A DNA stretch of 64,000 nt from Paraphotobacterium marinum (GTDB lineage Bacteria > Pseudomonadota > Gammaproteobacteria > Enterobacterales > Vibrionaceae), in contig NZ_CP022356.1 in assembly GCF_002216855.1 (NCBI RefSeq), forward strand, positions 744,001 through 808,000, given 5' to 3'. Of this stretch, positions 1-7,370 are shown piece by piece; position 1 is the first letter of the stretch, and each line of letters begins with the position of its first letter. The notes under the pieces are model-generated. The model was given only the letters and a program-made list of their open reading frames with translations. It was not told where the DNA came from and ran no database searches. The translations under genes were made by a program, and so were the position numbers.

Positions 1-1
1 G

Positions 2-844
2 TTTATTGGTCTGGGTACAATGGGATACCACTTAGCAGGATACCTTTCAAAAAGTACACATAACATAACAGTTTATAATAGAAATGAGAATAAAGCTCAA
101 AAGTGGCTCAGTGAATACACAGGCTCTAAAGCTTTAACAATTTCTGACTTAGCAAAGGAATGTGAAGTCATATTTACTTGCGTAGGGAATGATAATGATT
201 TAAACGAAGTAATTTTAGAAGTTTTAAAAACAGCAAGACCAAACACTATAATTGTTGATCATACCACCACATCTTTTCAAATGGCCAAGCATGCCAATAA
301 TTTATGCAATAAAAATAATTGTTCTTTTATTGATGCCCCTATATCAGGAGGTGAACAAGGTGCAATCAATGGGAATGTCACAATCATGGCTGGTGGAAAA
401 GATAAAATTTTTGAACAAATAAAACCTTTACTATCTTTTTATTCCAATAGCATTGTGCTTATGGGAGACAATGGTTATGGTCAACTGACTAAAATGGTAA
501 ATCAAATATGTATTGCTGGTATCCTTCAGGGTTTATCTGAAGGACTTTCACTTGCAAAAAAAGCAAATCTAGACATAGATAAACTCGTGAATACGCTCAA
601 AAATGGTGCGGCAGGTTCATGGCAATTAGAAAATAGAGCCAAAACCATGTCAAAAAATCAATTTGATTTCGGTTTCAAAATTGACTGGATGAGAAAAGAT
701 TTAGGTTTTTGTTTGGACTATGCAAAACAAAATAATCTAGAATTACCTCTGACCAAACAAGTCGATGAACATTACGAGCTATTACAAAACGAAGGCTTTA
801 ATCTCATGGATACATCTGTTCTAATTAAACAATTTGATAAATAA
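2..844 (+). CDS. 3-hydroxyisobutyrate dehydrogenase family NAD(P) oxidoreductase (5' partial)
   Basis: This is a cytoplasmic beta-hydroxyacid dehydrogenase that would oxidise a short 3-hydroxyacid (for example 3-hydroxyisobutyrate, tartronate semialdehyde or a similar substrate) with NAD(P). The reading frame is open to the left edge, and the residues FIGLGTMG before the first Met are the Rossmann dinucleotide-binding loop, so the true start lies just outside the window and the Met at position 20 is internal. The substrate-binding motif DAPISGG and the catalytic-lysine segment GYGQLTKMVNQ are both present. Only a few N-terminal residues should be missing. The family is clear, but the exact substrate cannot be read from the sequence. 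No partner gene is visible. Confidence 0.85.
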   Translation, partial: FIGLGTMGYHLAGYLSKSTHNITVYNRNENKAQKWLSEYTGSKALTISDLAKECEVIFTCVGNDNDLNEVILEVLKTARPNTIIVDHTTTSFQMAKHANNLCNKNNCSFIDAPISGGEQGAINGNVTIMAGGKDKIFEQIKPLLSFYSNSIVLMGDNGYGQLTKMVNQICIAGILQGLSEGLSLAKKANLDIDKLVNTLKNGAAGSWQLENRAKTMSKNQFDFGFKIDWMRKDLGFCLDYAKQNNLELPLTKQVDEHYELLQNEGFNLMDTSVLIKQFDK

Positions 845-1058
845 ATACATGTCAAATACTTGGTCTTTATATGTAAAGATATAACATTTTAGTAAGATCA
901 AGTATTGATAATTGTTGCATGCAAAGAGTCTAAAACTTAGGATTATCCTTTTTATACATAAAGTCTCTAAAATTTTTTCATTTCGCTGACCTTAAATTTA
1001 CACTTCATTTACATAACTAACTCTTTTGATAAAAATATGTAAATAAATGTAAATCTAA

Positions 1059-1086
1059 TTGATAAATTTTCTTTTCAAAATAGAAT
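1059..1086 (+). promoter_or_regulatory. Candidate sigma-70 promoter for the His-rich gene cluster
   Basis: TTGATA (1059-1064) and TAGAAT (1081-1086) are separated by 16 bases and lie about 50 bases before the first His-rich gene. The 290-base gap 845-1134 contains no gene that I can see. The assignment is by consensus match only, in an AT-rich background where chance matches are common. Confidence 0.35.
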
Positions 1087-1134
1087 AAAACCATGTTTTA
1101 AATATCAATAAAAAATAAGTATAGGAAAGTACAA

Positions 1135-1383
1135 ATGAAAAAATCTATTGTTTTGATAAGTTTACTGTCAGTATTTGCAGTTTCTTCTGTTGCAAATGCT
1201 GAAAAAATCAAGTTAGCCGGACCTAATGGCAAAATCGTAATAGGAAATCATGGCGTAAAAATTGTTGGAAATGATTATGATAGACATCACCATCACCATA
1301 GAGAACATGGAAAAACTGTAATAAAAAAAGAACATTGTAATCATCATAAATGTGTAACAAAAAAAGTTGTTAAAAAATATTAA
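1135..1383 (+). CDS. Small secreted His-rich protein with C-terminal CNHHKC motif
   Basis: An 82-residue protein with a clean Sec signal peptide (MKKSIVLISLL... ending VANA, about residues 1-22). The mature part holds a five-histidine run near residues 51-55, and a basic tail with the motif CNHHKC followed by VTKKVVKKY. That tail is nearly identical to the tail of the protein encoded at 1728-1985. Cys and His in this spacing suggest binding of a transition metal in the periplasm, which is inference. An AGGA ribosome site sits about 9 bases before the ATG. It is the first gene of a run of five small secreted genes and ends 15 bases before the next start. I do not recognise a named family. Confidence 0.8.
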   Translation: MKKSIVLISLLSVFAVSSVANAEKIKLAGPNGKIVIGNHGVKIVGNDYDRHHHHHREHGKTVIKKEHCNHHKCVTKKVVKKY

Positions 1384-1398
1384 TTGAGGATAATAAAA

Positions 1399-1626
1399 AT
1401 GAAAAAACTATTAATTTCTTTGGCTGTTATTTCAGCATCAATAATAAGTGCAAATGCTTCTGCAAAACATGTTACTGAGCATGTAAAATATAGATGGCAC
1501 CATGGTGTTCACGAAAGAATTATCGTAAAAAATGTATGTAAGCATCACTATCATCAATGCAAGAAAGTAAAGCGAACTCAATACCTTAATCGTAATTGGC
1601 CAGATAAAGTTGTTGTCATTAAATAA
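1399..1626 (+). CDS. Small secreted Cys/His-rich basic protein
   Basis: A 75-residue protein with a signal peptide (MKKLLISLAVISASIISANA, then SA). The frame is open upstream to a TTG at 1384, but the ATG at 1399 has AGGA 8 bases before it and begins directly with the signal peptide, so I chose it. The mature region carries CKHHYHQC, a longer version of the Cys-x-His-His...Cys motif of its neighbours, and ends in PDKVVVIK, resembling the IVIKN end of the lipoprotein at 2003-2140. It is probably co-transcribed with the gene at 1135. A strong hairpin terminator follows. Metal binding is inferred. Confidence 0.75.
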   Translation: MKKLLISLAVISASIISANASAKHVTEHVKYRWHHGVHERIIVKNVCKHHYHQCKKVKRTQYLNRNWPDKVVVIK

Positions 1627-1646
1627 CTCTTAATCTGAAACCCTAA

Positions 1647-1672
1647 AAAAAGAGCTATGCCAGGCTCTTTTT
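1647..1672 (+). terminator. Rho-independent terminator
   Basis: AAAAAGAGC (1647-1655) pairs with GCTCTTTTT (1664-1672) around an 8-base loop, and the right arm ends in a T run. It closes the first two-gene unit of the His-rich cluster. Confidence 0.8.
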
Positions 1673-1727
1673 AAACCCTAAATTATTTTATTATTCTAGA
1701 CCGTTTTTGCTGTCTTAGGAGGTTCTT

Positions 1728-1985
1728 GTGTTTAAAAAAATTTCAAAAATTATAGTAATTAGCTCGATTTTTGCTGTCATTTCTTCTTCTGCAATGGCTG
1801 ATAGTTTTAAATTTGTATTAAGAGATCATGGAAATAAAATTGCAATTGGTGGTGGTGGACATCATCACAGGCATCATCACAGACATCATCACGATCATTG
1901 GAGACATCACGGCAGAACAGTCGTAAAAAAACAACATTGTAACCACCACAGATGTGTAACTAAAAAAGTCATTAAAAGATACTAA
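1728..1985 (+). CDS. Small secreted His-rich protein, DHGNKIAIG/CNHHRC type
   Basis: An 85-residue protein starting with GTG at 1728; AGGAGG at 1717-1722, five bases upstream, makes this start convincing. The signal peptide ends at SSSAMA, residue 24. The mature protein begins DSFKFVLRDHGNKIAIG, a segment shared with the gene at 2155 and, in its first part, with the gene at 50238-50561 on the other strand. A histidine block (HHHRHHHRHHHDH) and the tail CNHHRCVTKKVIKRY follow; the tail matches the 82-residue protein at 1135. A periplasmic metal-binding or metal-buffering role is inferred from composition. No named family recognised. Confidence 0.8.
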   Translation: MFKKISKIIVISSIFAVISSSAMADSFKFVLRDHGNKIAIGGGGHHHRHHHRHHHDHWRHHGRTVVKKQHCNHHRCVTKKVIKRY

Positions 1986-2002
1986 ATTAGGAATTAGACA
2001 CA

Positions 2003-2140
2003 ATGAAAAATAATTTAATTAAGGGAATCCTTATTTTCGTAGGTATATCTTTTTTGAGCGGTTGTGTGGTTGTGGATAAACGTAATTGTAAACATCATCG
2101 TTGTCACTATCCTCATGGAAAAATTGTTATTAAAAACTAA
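2003..2140 (+). CDS. Tiny lipoprotein (45 residues) with CKHHRC motif
   Basis: A 45-codon gene starting with ATG at 2003. It reads MKNNLIKGILIFVGISFLSG-C, a lipoprotein signal with lipobox LSGC, so the mature lipoprotein is only about 25 residues. The mature part contains NCKHHRCHY and ends in GKIVIKN, echoing the CxHHxC and VVVIK elements of the neighbouring secreted proteins. A weak AGGA site lies about 12 bases upstream. It fills the gap between two clear family members on the same strand, 17 bases after one stop and 14 bases before the next start. That location and the shared motif make it very likely real despite its size. Confidence 0.7.
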   Translation: MKNNLIKGILIFVGISFLSGCVVVDKRNCKHHRCHYPHGKIVIKN

Positions 2141-2154
2141 GTGTAGGAGGTATT

Positions 2155-2721
2155 ATGAAAAAGTTATGTTTAAGTGCAGCCGCAGTTGTTGCTTTATCTA
2201 TCACATTTATAGCGCCTTCTTATGCCGATGGATTTAGATTTGTCTTTCGAGACCATGGTAATAAAATAGCAATTGGTGCTGGTGGCTTTGGTAGGCACCA
2301 CCACGATCATGGGAGACATCACAACGATCATTGGAGACACCATCATGATGATTGGAGATGGCACCACAGGCATCATTGGCATCATGGTGGACATGGTGGA
2401 CATGGCGGACATGGTGGACATGGTGGACATGGTGGACATGGTGGACATGGTGGACATGGTGGACATGGTGGACATGGTGGACATGGTGGACATGGTGGAC
2501 ATAACGGTGGCGGACACAATGGCGGACACAATGGCGGACACAATGGCGGACACAATGGCGGACACAATGGCGGACACAATGGCGGACACAATGGCGGACA
2601 CAATGGCGGACATAATGGTGGACACAATGGCGGACATAATGGTGGACACAATGGAGGACATAACGGTGGACACAACGGCGGCCATGACGGGAAAAAGCCA
2701 AAAAAAATAGTCCAAAATTAA
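2155..2721 (+). CDS. Secreted Gly/His repeat protein
   Basis: A 188-residue protein with a strong ribosome site (TAGGAGG, six bases before ATG) and a signal peptide ending PSYA, residue 24. The mature start DGFRFVFRDHGNKIAIG is shared with the gene at 1728. A His/Asp/Trp-rich stretch (residues about 46-78) follows, then about a dozen HGG triplets and about fourteen HNGG tetrads, and a basic end KKPKKIVQN. Unlike its neighbours it has no CxHxxC motif. Composition suggests polyvalent Zn, Cu or Ni binding outside the cytoplasm, which is inference. The repeats are nearly identical at DNA level, so the array length may vary between isolates. It is the last gene of the cluster. Confidence 0.8.
   Translation: MKKLCLSAAAVVALSITFIAPSYADGFRFVFRDHGNKIAIGAGGFGRHHHDHGRHHNDHWRHHHDDWRWHHRHHWHHGGHGGHGGHGGHGGHGGHGGHGGHGGHGGHGGHGGHGGHNGGGHNGGHNGGHNGGHNGGHNGGHNGGHNGGHNGGHNGGHNGGHNGGHNGGHNGGHNGGHDGKKPKKIVQN
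2385..2682 (+). repeat. Tandem 9-bp and 12-bp repeats within the Gly/His gene
   Basis: Positions 2385-2502 are tandem copies of the 9-mer GGACATGGT (encoding HGG units) with one variant. Positions 2511-2682 are tandem copies of the 12-mer GGCGGACACAAT and close variants (encoding HNGG). Both unit sizes are multiples of three, so copy-number changes would keep the frame. Confidence 0.9.
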
Positions 2722-2731
2722 AAATTTAAAA

Positions 2732-2766
2732 AAACCTCTTCTTAAATGAATGAGGTTTCATTTAAG
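2732..2766 (+). terminator. Overlapping hairpins after the His-rich cluster (probable terminator)
   Basis: AAACCTC (2732-2738) can pair with GAGGTTT (2752-2758). Alternatively CTTAAATGAA (2741-2750) pairs perfectly with TTCATTTAAG (2757-2766) around a 6-base loop. The two stems share bases and cannot form together. The position just after the last His-rich gene suggests a terminator, although neither stem is followed by a good T run. Confidence 0.45.
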
Positions 2767-2817
2767 TAATTTATAAATTATATTAATATATAATTTATAA
2801 TTTTAAAAATTGAGAAC

Positions 2818-4299
2818 ATGAAAAATTACTTCAAATTAAAGTCTATCTATAAAAAAATCAGCAAATTTAAAAATATTGAGGCTATAATGCACTGGGATCA
2901 AGCAACAATGATGCCTTCCGGTAGCAGTGAAGCAAGAGCTGAGGATATGGCTGAATTATCACTTCATATTCATCAATTATCAAAAAATCCAATCATTCCT
3001 GAACTAATTGATCTAGCATATAATGAAATCAGCACTTCTGAAGAACAATCTTGTTTGAATGAAATTAAAAGATCGTGGAGTAATTCCAATATCTTAACAG
3101 ATGATCTTGTTCAAGCTAAAGCTCTTGCTGGTGCAAAGTGTGAACATGCTTGGCGTACTCAACGAGAAGAAAATGACTGGATTAGCTTTAGTCAAAACTT
3201 TAAAACTGTTGTTGAACTATCTCAAGAAGAGGCACAAATTAGAGCTGAAGCACTGCAAACAACTCCATATAACGCTATGTTAAATCTCTATGAACCAGGC
3301 ATGTCCACAAATGAACTTGATAATATTTTTAACAATATCAAATGTTGGCTTCCAAATCTTATTAATCAAGTACAACAAAAACAGCAAAACGAACCCTATA
3401 TCAAGCCAGAAGGCACCTTTCCCATTAAACAACAAAAAGAAATGGGATTAAAAGTTATGAAAACACTTGGGTTTGATTTTAATTCAGGCCGACTCGATAT
3501 TAGCCTTCACCCTTTTTGTGGTGGAACGTCTCAAGATATTAGAATTACAACAAGATATGATGAAAATGATTTTATTCAATCCTTAATGGGTATTATTCAC
3601 GAAACTGGTCATGCAAGATATGAACAAGGACTACCACAAAAGTATCGAGGTCTTCCCGCTGGACAAGCAAGATCAATGGGCATTCATGAGTCTCAATCTT
3701 TATTTTTTGAGATGCAAATAGGTCGTAGTAGTGAATTTATCAGTTATTTAGCACCATTGGCACAAAATATTTTTAAGCAGAATAAACAAAAAATTTTTAC
3801 TAAGGATAATCTAAAAAAAATCTATACGCGGGTCCAACCAGATTATATTCGTGTAGATGCTGATGAAGTCACATATCCTGCTCATATTATACTCAGATAT
3901 GAAATTGAAAAAGATTTAATGAATAAGAAAGTTTCCTATAAAGATATACCAGAGATCTGGGATTTGAAAATGAAAAAATATCTTAATTTAAGTACCAAGG
4001 GAAACTACAAAAATGGTTGTATGCAAGATATACATTGGACGGATGGATCTTTTGGTTATTTTCCAAGTTACACTTTAGGAGCAATGTATGCAGCACAATT
4101 TATGGCTACTATAAAAAATCAAATCGATGTCAATGAATGTCTATCTCAAAAAAATTTAGCACCAATTTTTAAATGGCTTTCAAAAAATATATGGGAAAAA
4201 GGAAGTTTATTGGAGACAAATGATGTAATTATGCAAGCTACCAATGAATCTTTAAACCCTCAATATTTTAAAGAGCATCTAGAGAGCAGATATTTATGA
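2818..4299 (+). CDS. M32 family metallocarboxypeptidase
   Basis: A 493-residue cytoplasmic carboxypeptidase of the thermostable carboxypeptidase 1 (Taq) family, which removes C-terminal residues from peptides. The zinc site is intact: HETGH at residues 261-265, and HESQS at 290-294, whose Glu is the third ligand. The family segment DEVTYPAHIILRYEIE near residue 346 is also present, and the length is typical. It stands alone, with a short AT-rich leader after the His-rich cluster's terminator. The start has only a weak TGAGA ribosome site. The call is firm. Confidence 0.95.
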   Translation: MKNYFKLKSIYKKISKFKNIEAIMHWDQATMMPSGSSEARAEDMAELSLHIHQLSKNPIIPELIDLAYNEISTSEEQSCLNEIKRSWSNSNILTDDLVQAKALAGAKCEHAWRTQREENDWISFSQNFKTVVELSQEEAQIRAEALQTTPYNAMLNLYEPGMSTNELDNIFNNIKCWLPNLINQVQQKQQNEPYIKPEGTFPIKQQKEMGLKVMKTLGFDFNSGRLDISLHPFCGGTSQDIRITTRYDENDFIQSLMGIIHETGHARYEQGLPQKYRGLPAGQARSMGIHESQSLFFEMQIGRSSEFISYLAPLAQNIFKQNKQKIFTKDNLKKIYTRVQPDYIRVDADEVTYPAHIILRYEIEKDLMNKKVSYKDIPEIWDLKMKKYLNLSTKGNYKNGCMQDIHWTDGSFGYFPSYTLGAMYAAQFMATIKNQIDVNECLSQKNLAPIFKWLSKNIWEKGSLLETNDVIMQATNESLNPQYFKEHLESRYL

Positions 4300-4389
4300 T
4301 ATAATTATCGAATATTTATAGAGTATGTAAGAAAATTATAAACATAATGATATGATAAAATTCAAATGAATAATTATTAAGGTATAAAC

Positions 4390-5223
4390 TTGGTCACCGG
4401 TAAAGTTAAAAAATTACAGTCTATTCTAAAAAACACTCAAATAAATTATTTTATGCCTTTAAATGACGAGTCTATAGATTTAAAACAATATTTTGATAAA
4501 AAAATTCGCCTGTCTTTTACTGGTAAGATATTTTGTGCTAAATGTAATCGACTCACTAAAAAAAGTTATTCTCAAGGTTTTTGTTTTCCTTGTATGAAAA
4601 AACTAGCTTGTTGTGACATATGTATAGTCAAACCTGAATTGTGTCATTATGATAAAGGTACCTGCAGAGAGCCTCATTGGGGTGAAAAAAACTGTATGAC
4701 AAATCATATTGTTTATTTGTCTAACACTTCTGGATTAAAAGTTGGTATTACTAGAGGCACGCAGATACCCACACGTTGGGTTGACCAAGGCGCAATTCAA
4801 GCATTGCCTATCATTGAAGTAGCAAATAGACAGCTATCTGGCTTGATTGAAGTGGAAATTTCAAAGTTCATTTCTGATAAAACAAATTGGAGAGTGATGT
4901 TAAAAGAGGAGCCAGAAAAACTTAACTTAAAACAAATTTCAAAAGAAATTATTTTAAAAATCCAACCTAAACTTGATGAGTTAAGGCAAAGTTTTGGTGA
5001 TAGTACAATTAAGATTTTAAGTGAAGAAATTGTAAACCTTGATTTTCCCGTAAACCAGCATCCAAAAAAAATTAACTCGCTTAACTTTGACAAAACACCT
5101 ATAATTGAAGGGGTTTTAAAAGGAATTAAAGGTCAATATCTTATTTTTGATAATGGCGTATTGAATATTAGAAAATTTTCTTCATATGAAGTTAATTTTG
5201 AAGAATTAAAGCCAAGTGATTAA
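4390..5223 (+). CDS. DUF2797 family zinc-finger protein
   Basis: A 277-residue cytoplasmic protein beginning with a TTG codon (AAGG at 4379-4382 upstream; the residues VTGKVKK match the usual family start). The N-terminal half contains paired cysteines (FCAKC, CFPC, CCDIC and further single Cys) that look like a structural zinc ribbon. Next comes the conserved segment VYLSNTSGLKVGITR and a stretch resembling a GIY-YIG-like fold (LKVGIT...RW). The family is conserved in many gammaproteobacteria but has no established function that I know of. It sits 48 bases before a membrane glycosyltransferase with no evident functional link. Confidence 0.8.
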   Translation: MVTGKVKKLQSILKNTQINYFMPLNDESIDLKQYFDKKIRLSFTGKIFCAKCNRLTKKSYSQGFCFPCMKKLACCDICIVKPELCHYDKGTCREPHWGEKNCMTNHIVYLSNTSGLKVGITRGTQIPTRWVDQGAIQALPIIEVANRQLSGLIEVEISKFISDKTNWRVMLKEEPEKLNLKQISKEIILKIQPKLDELRQSFGDSTIKILSEEIVNLDFPVNQHPKKINSLNFDKTPIIEGVLKGIKGQYLIFDNGVLNIRKFSSYEVNFEELKPSD

Positions 5224-5271
5224 TAACTTCCTTTCAAATAATCTCAATTAAATAGAGAAATATTTAAAACT

Positions 5272-6939
5272 ATGAATAAAGACTTTAAAACTAATCAAAT
5301 CTATTTGATTGCCTTTTTTGCCATAATTTTTTTTACCTTAATCGGAAATTTAACTCGAGGACTATGGAATCCAGATGAAGCTAGAGTAGCTGGTATCATC
5401 CAACATATGATTTCATCAAATAATTTCGTAGTCCCAATTTTAGGTACTGAACCTTTTATGGAAAAACCCCCTTTTTATGGGATTCTAGCAGCATTTTTTA
5501 TGAAATATTTTAATTTTGGTGCTTTAGAAACATTACGTCTTTTTAACAGCTTTTTGATTTTGTTAACACTATACTTCTTGTTTAAATTAGCTGAAATCTT
5601 AATGGATTCAAAAAGAGCATTATTAACCATCATAATTATGGGTACATTTGAAGGATTTGTAATGCAATCCTCTTGGATTCGAGCTGATATAGGTCTTTCA
5701 CTTTTTATTATGATTGCTTTTTGGGCTATAGCATACAGCTTCTTAAAGAAGAAACTGTATTATTTATTTATTGCAAGTATGGCGTCTAGTTTTGCATTTA
5801 TGTGTAAGGGTCCTATAGCATTCGTTTTTATTTTTAGTTTTTGGTTAATTTTTTTAATCAACTATATTTTAAAAAATAAAGGACAAATATTAAAATTAAT
5901 TTTTATACATATCTTTTCCATAATATTTATTCTTACTCCCATATTAATATGGATATTTTTACTACTAAAAGAACCTAATGGCCAGCATTTATTTAATATT
6001 TGGTTTTGGGAAAATCAAGTTGGGAGACTTTCAGGAAGCTCAACTTCATTGGGACATATCAATAAAAGTTATATTTATTATCTTGGCCCAATATTAGAGT
6101 ATACTCTTCCATGGACACCATTATTTATAGTTGGATTAATTCAATCTTTTAAGAAATTTGATTGGTTAAAGTTTACAGTTTCACTTAGCTTTATTATAAG
6201 TATGATTATACTAAGTATTGCTTCAACAAAAAGAGGAATGTATTTACAACCACTTCTTCCATTAATGGCAATTATAACAGCTTTTTATCTATCTAAATTT
6301 TTAGAAACAAAGTGGTTGAAAGTTTATTCATATATTCTACTATTCATTTTTACAGTTGTTGTAATTATTTTAAATTTAGCACCCTTTTTTATTCATTTTT
6401 TGCAAGAAAAACTGCCTCATGATGTTTACAATGATTTGTCCACAATTAGTTTCAAACAACTGATACCTTTTGTTTCTCTTGCTGCTTTATTGGTTATTTT
6501 TTTAAAAAGAAAAAGTCTAAATGCTGTCCATTTAATTTTATATACAACACTATCCTTATATTTTTCAATGTACTTTTATGTATACCCAATTCTAGATAAA
6601 TCCAGAAATCTTGAAGGAGTAGCAACAAAGGTTTATCAATTCATACCACCAAGCGATCATATTAATACCGTCGGTGTAAATTTGAAAGAAACCACAAGAG
6701 GACTATTCGATTTTTATTATAAATGGTCTATCAAAAATTATTCCTACAAAAAATTTTCAACCCTGGAACAACTAAATTTAAAAAAAGTTAAATATATCAT
6801 TTTAAGAAGCGAAGATACTCAAAAAACTATTAAACTTAATAACCCGAGGAAAGAGTTCAAAGTTGTACAAAAAATTGACTTTCCATCTAATAAACCTGGT
6901 GAGCACGAAGGATGGGTTATTCTAAAAGGAAAAGAATGA
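5272..6939 (+). CDS. ArnT/PMT-like membrane glycosyltransferase
   Basis: A 555-residue inner-membrane protein with about a dozen hydrophobic segments. The first periplasmic loop carries WNPDEARVAG and EPFMEKPPFYG, the acidic catalytic loop and EKPP motif typical of ArnT and related GT-C (GT83/GT39) enzymes. These use undecaprenyl-phosphate-linked sugars to modify lipid A or other envelope glycans. A C-terminal soluble part of about 100 residues follows. No arn operon partners are visible, so the sugar and acceptor are unknown. It is convergent with the next gene, two bases apart. I am sure of the fold family but not of the substrate. Confidence 0.85.
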   Translation: MNKDFKTNQIYLIAFFAIIFFTLIGNLTRGLWNPDEARVAGIIQHMISSNNFVVPILGTEPFMEKPPFYGILAAFFMKYFNFGALETLRLFNSFLILLTLYFLFKLAEILMDSKRALLTIIIMGTFEGFVMQSSWIRADIGLSLFIMIAFWAIAYSFLKKKLYYLFIASMASSFAFMCKGPIAFVFIFSFWLIFLINYILKNKGQILKLIFIHIFSIIFILTPILIWIFLLLKEPNGQHLFNIWFWENQVGRLSGSSTSLGHINKSYIYYLGPILEYTLPWTPLFIVGLIQSFKKFDWLKFTVSLSFIISMIILSIASTKRGMYLQPLLPLMAIITAFYLSKFLETKWLKVYSYILLFIFTVVVIILNLAPFFIHFLQEKLPHDVYNDLSTISFKQLIPFVSLAALLVIFLKRKSLNAVHLILYTTLSLYFSMYFYVYPILDKSRNLEGVATKVYQFIPPSDHINTVGVNLKETTRGLFDFYYKWSIKNYSYKKFSTLEQLNLKKVKYIILRSEDTQKTIKLNNPRKEFKVVQKIDFPSNKPGEHEGWVILKGKE

Positions 6940-6941
6940 AA

Positions 6942-7289
6942 TTAATCTTGCATCAGCCAATCTGATGCATCCTTCTCATTATCATATGTTTTAATTTCTG
7001 AGGCTACTATCTGTTTGATGAGATCAACAAGAAAAATCATCCAAGATTTATTTGTGACGATAGCTAGCTTTGCAATTTTTTTTCTTTTTGTAACCCCTAA
7101 TTTTAGATCGTCAAGAACTGCCCTTGGTTGCATTCCTGAAAATTCTAACGCATTAATCATCAACTTCATATTACCTAATTCTGATAATTTATTGATCTCA
7201 GGAATTAAAGTTTCAATGTAATCCTTATGAGTTAGCCTTCCATGAACGATTATTTTTGTGTAATAATCACGATGAACAATAGTAAACAT
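6942..7289 (-). CDS. SpoIIAA/STAS-like protein
   Basis: A 115-residue soluble protein resembling the SpoIIAA-like (DUF3478, STAS-fold) family. Features are an opening beta hairpin ending in GRLTHKDYIETLIPEI, a central LMINALEFSGM, and a C-terminal helix rich in acidic residues. Such proteins are small cytoplasmic ligand-binding or regulatory modules of unknown role. It is a single gene convergent with the glycosyltransferase, and its promoter would lie in the AT-rich 7290-7370 region. Confidence 0.7.
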   Translation of the reverse strand: MFTIVHRDYYTKIIVHGRLTHKDYIETLIPEINKLSELGNMKLMINALEFSGMQPRAVLDDLKLGVTKRKKIAKLAIVTNKSWMIFLVDLIKQIVASEIKTYDNEKDASDWLMQD

Positions 7290-7370
7290 AAGGCAATAAA
7301 ATACTAAAAATATTAATATATGTTTAGTATATAATTATTAAGTTTTCAAGACTATTTTCAATAAGGTTAA

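Noticed and set aside
2194-2715. Three minus-strand frames and one extra plus-strand frame over the Gly/His repeat gene
   Set aside because: They are low-complexity shadows (Met/Ser/Val, Val/His or Cys/Pro repeats) without signals. The chosen frame has an AGGAGG site and a signal peptide.
4797-5093. 98-residue minus-strand frame within the DUF2797 gene
   Set aside because: It is antisense to a conserved gene, has no ribosome site and its composition mirrors the plus strand.
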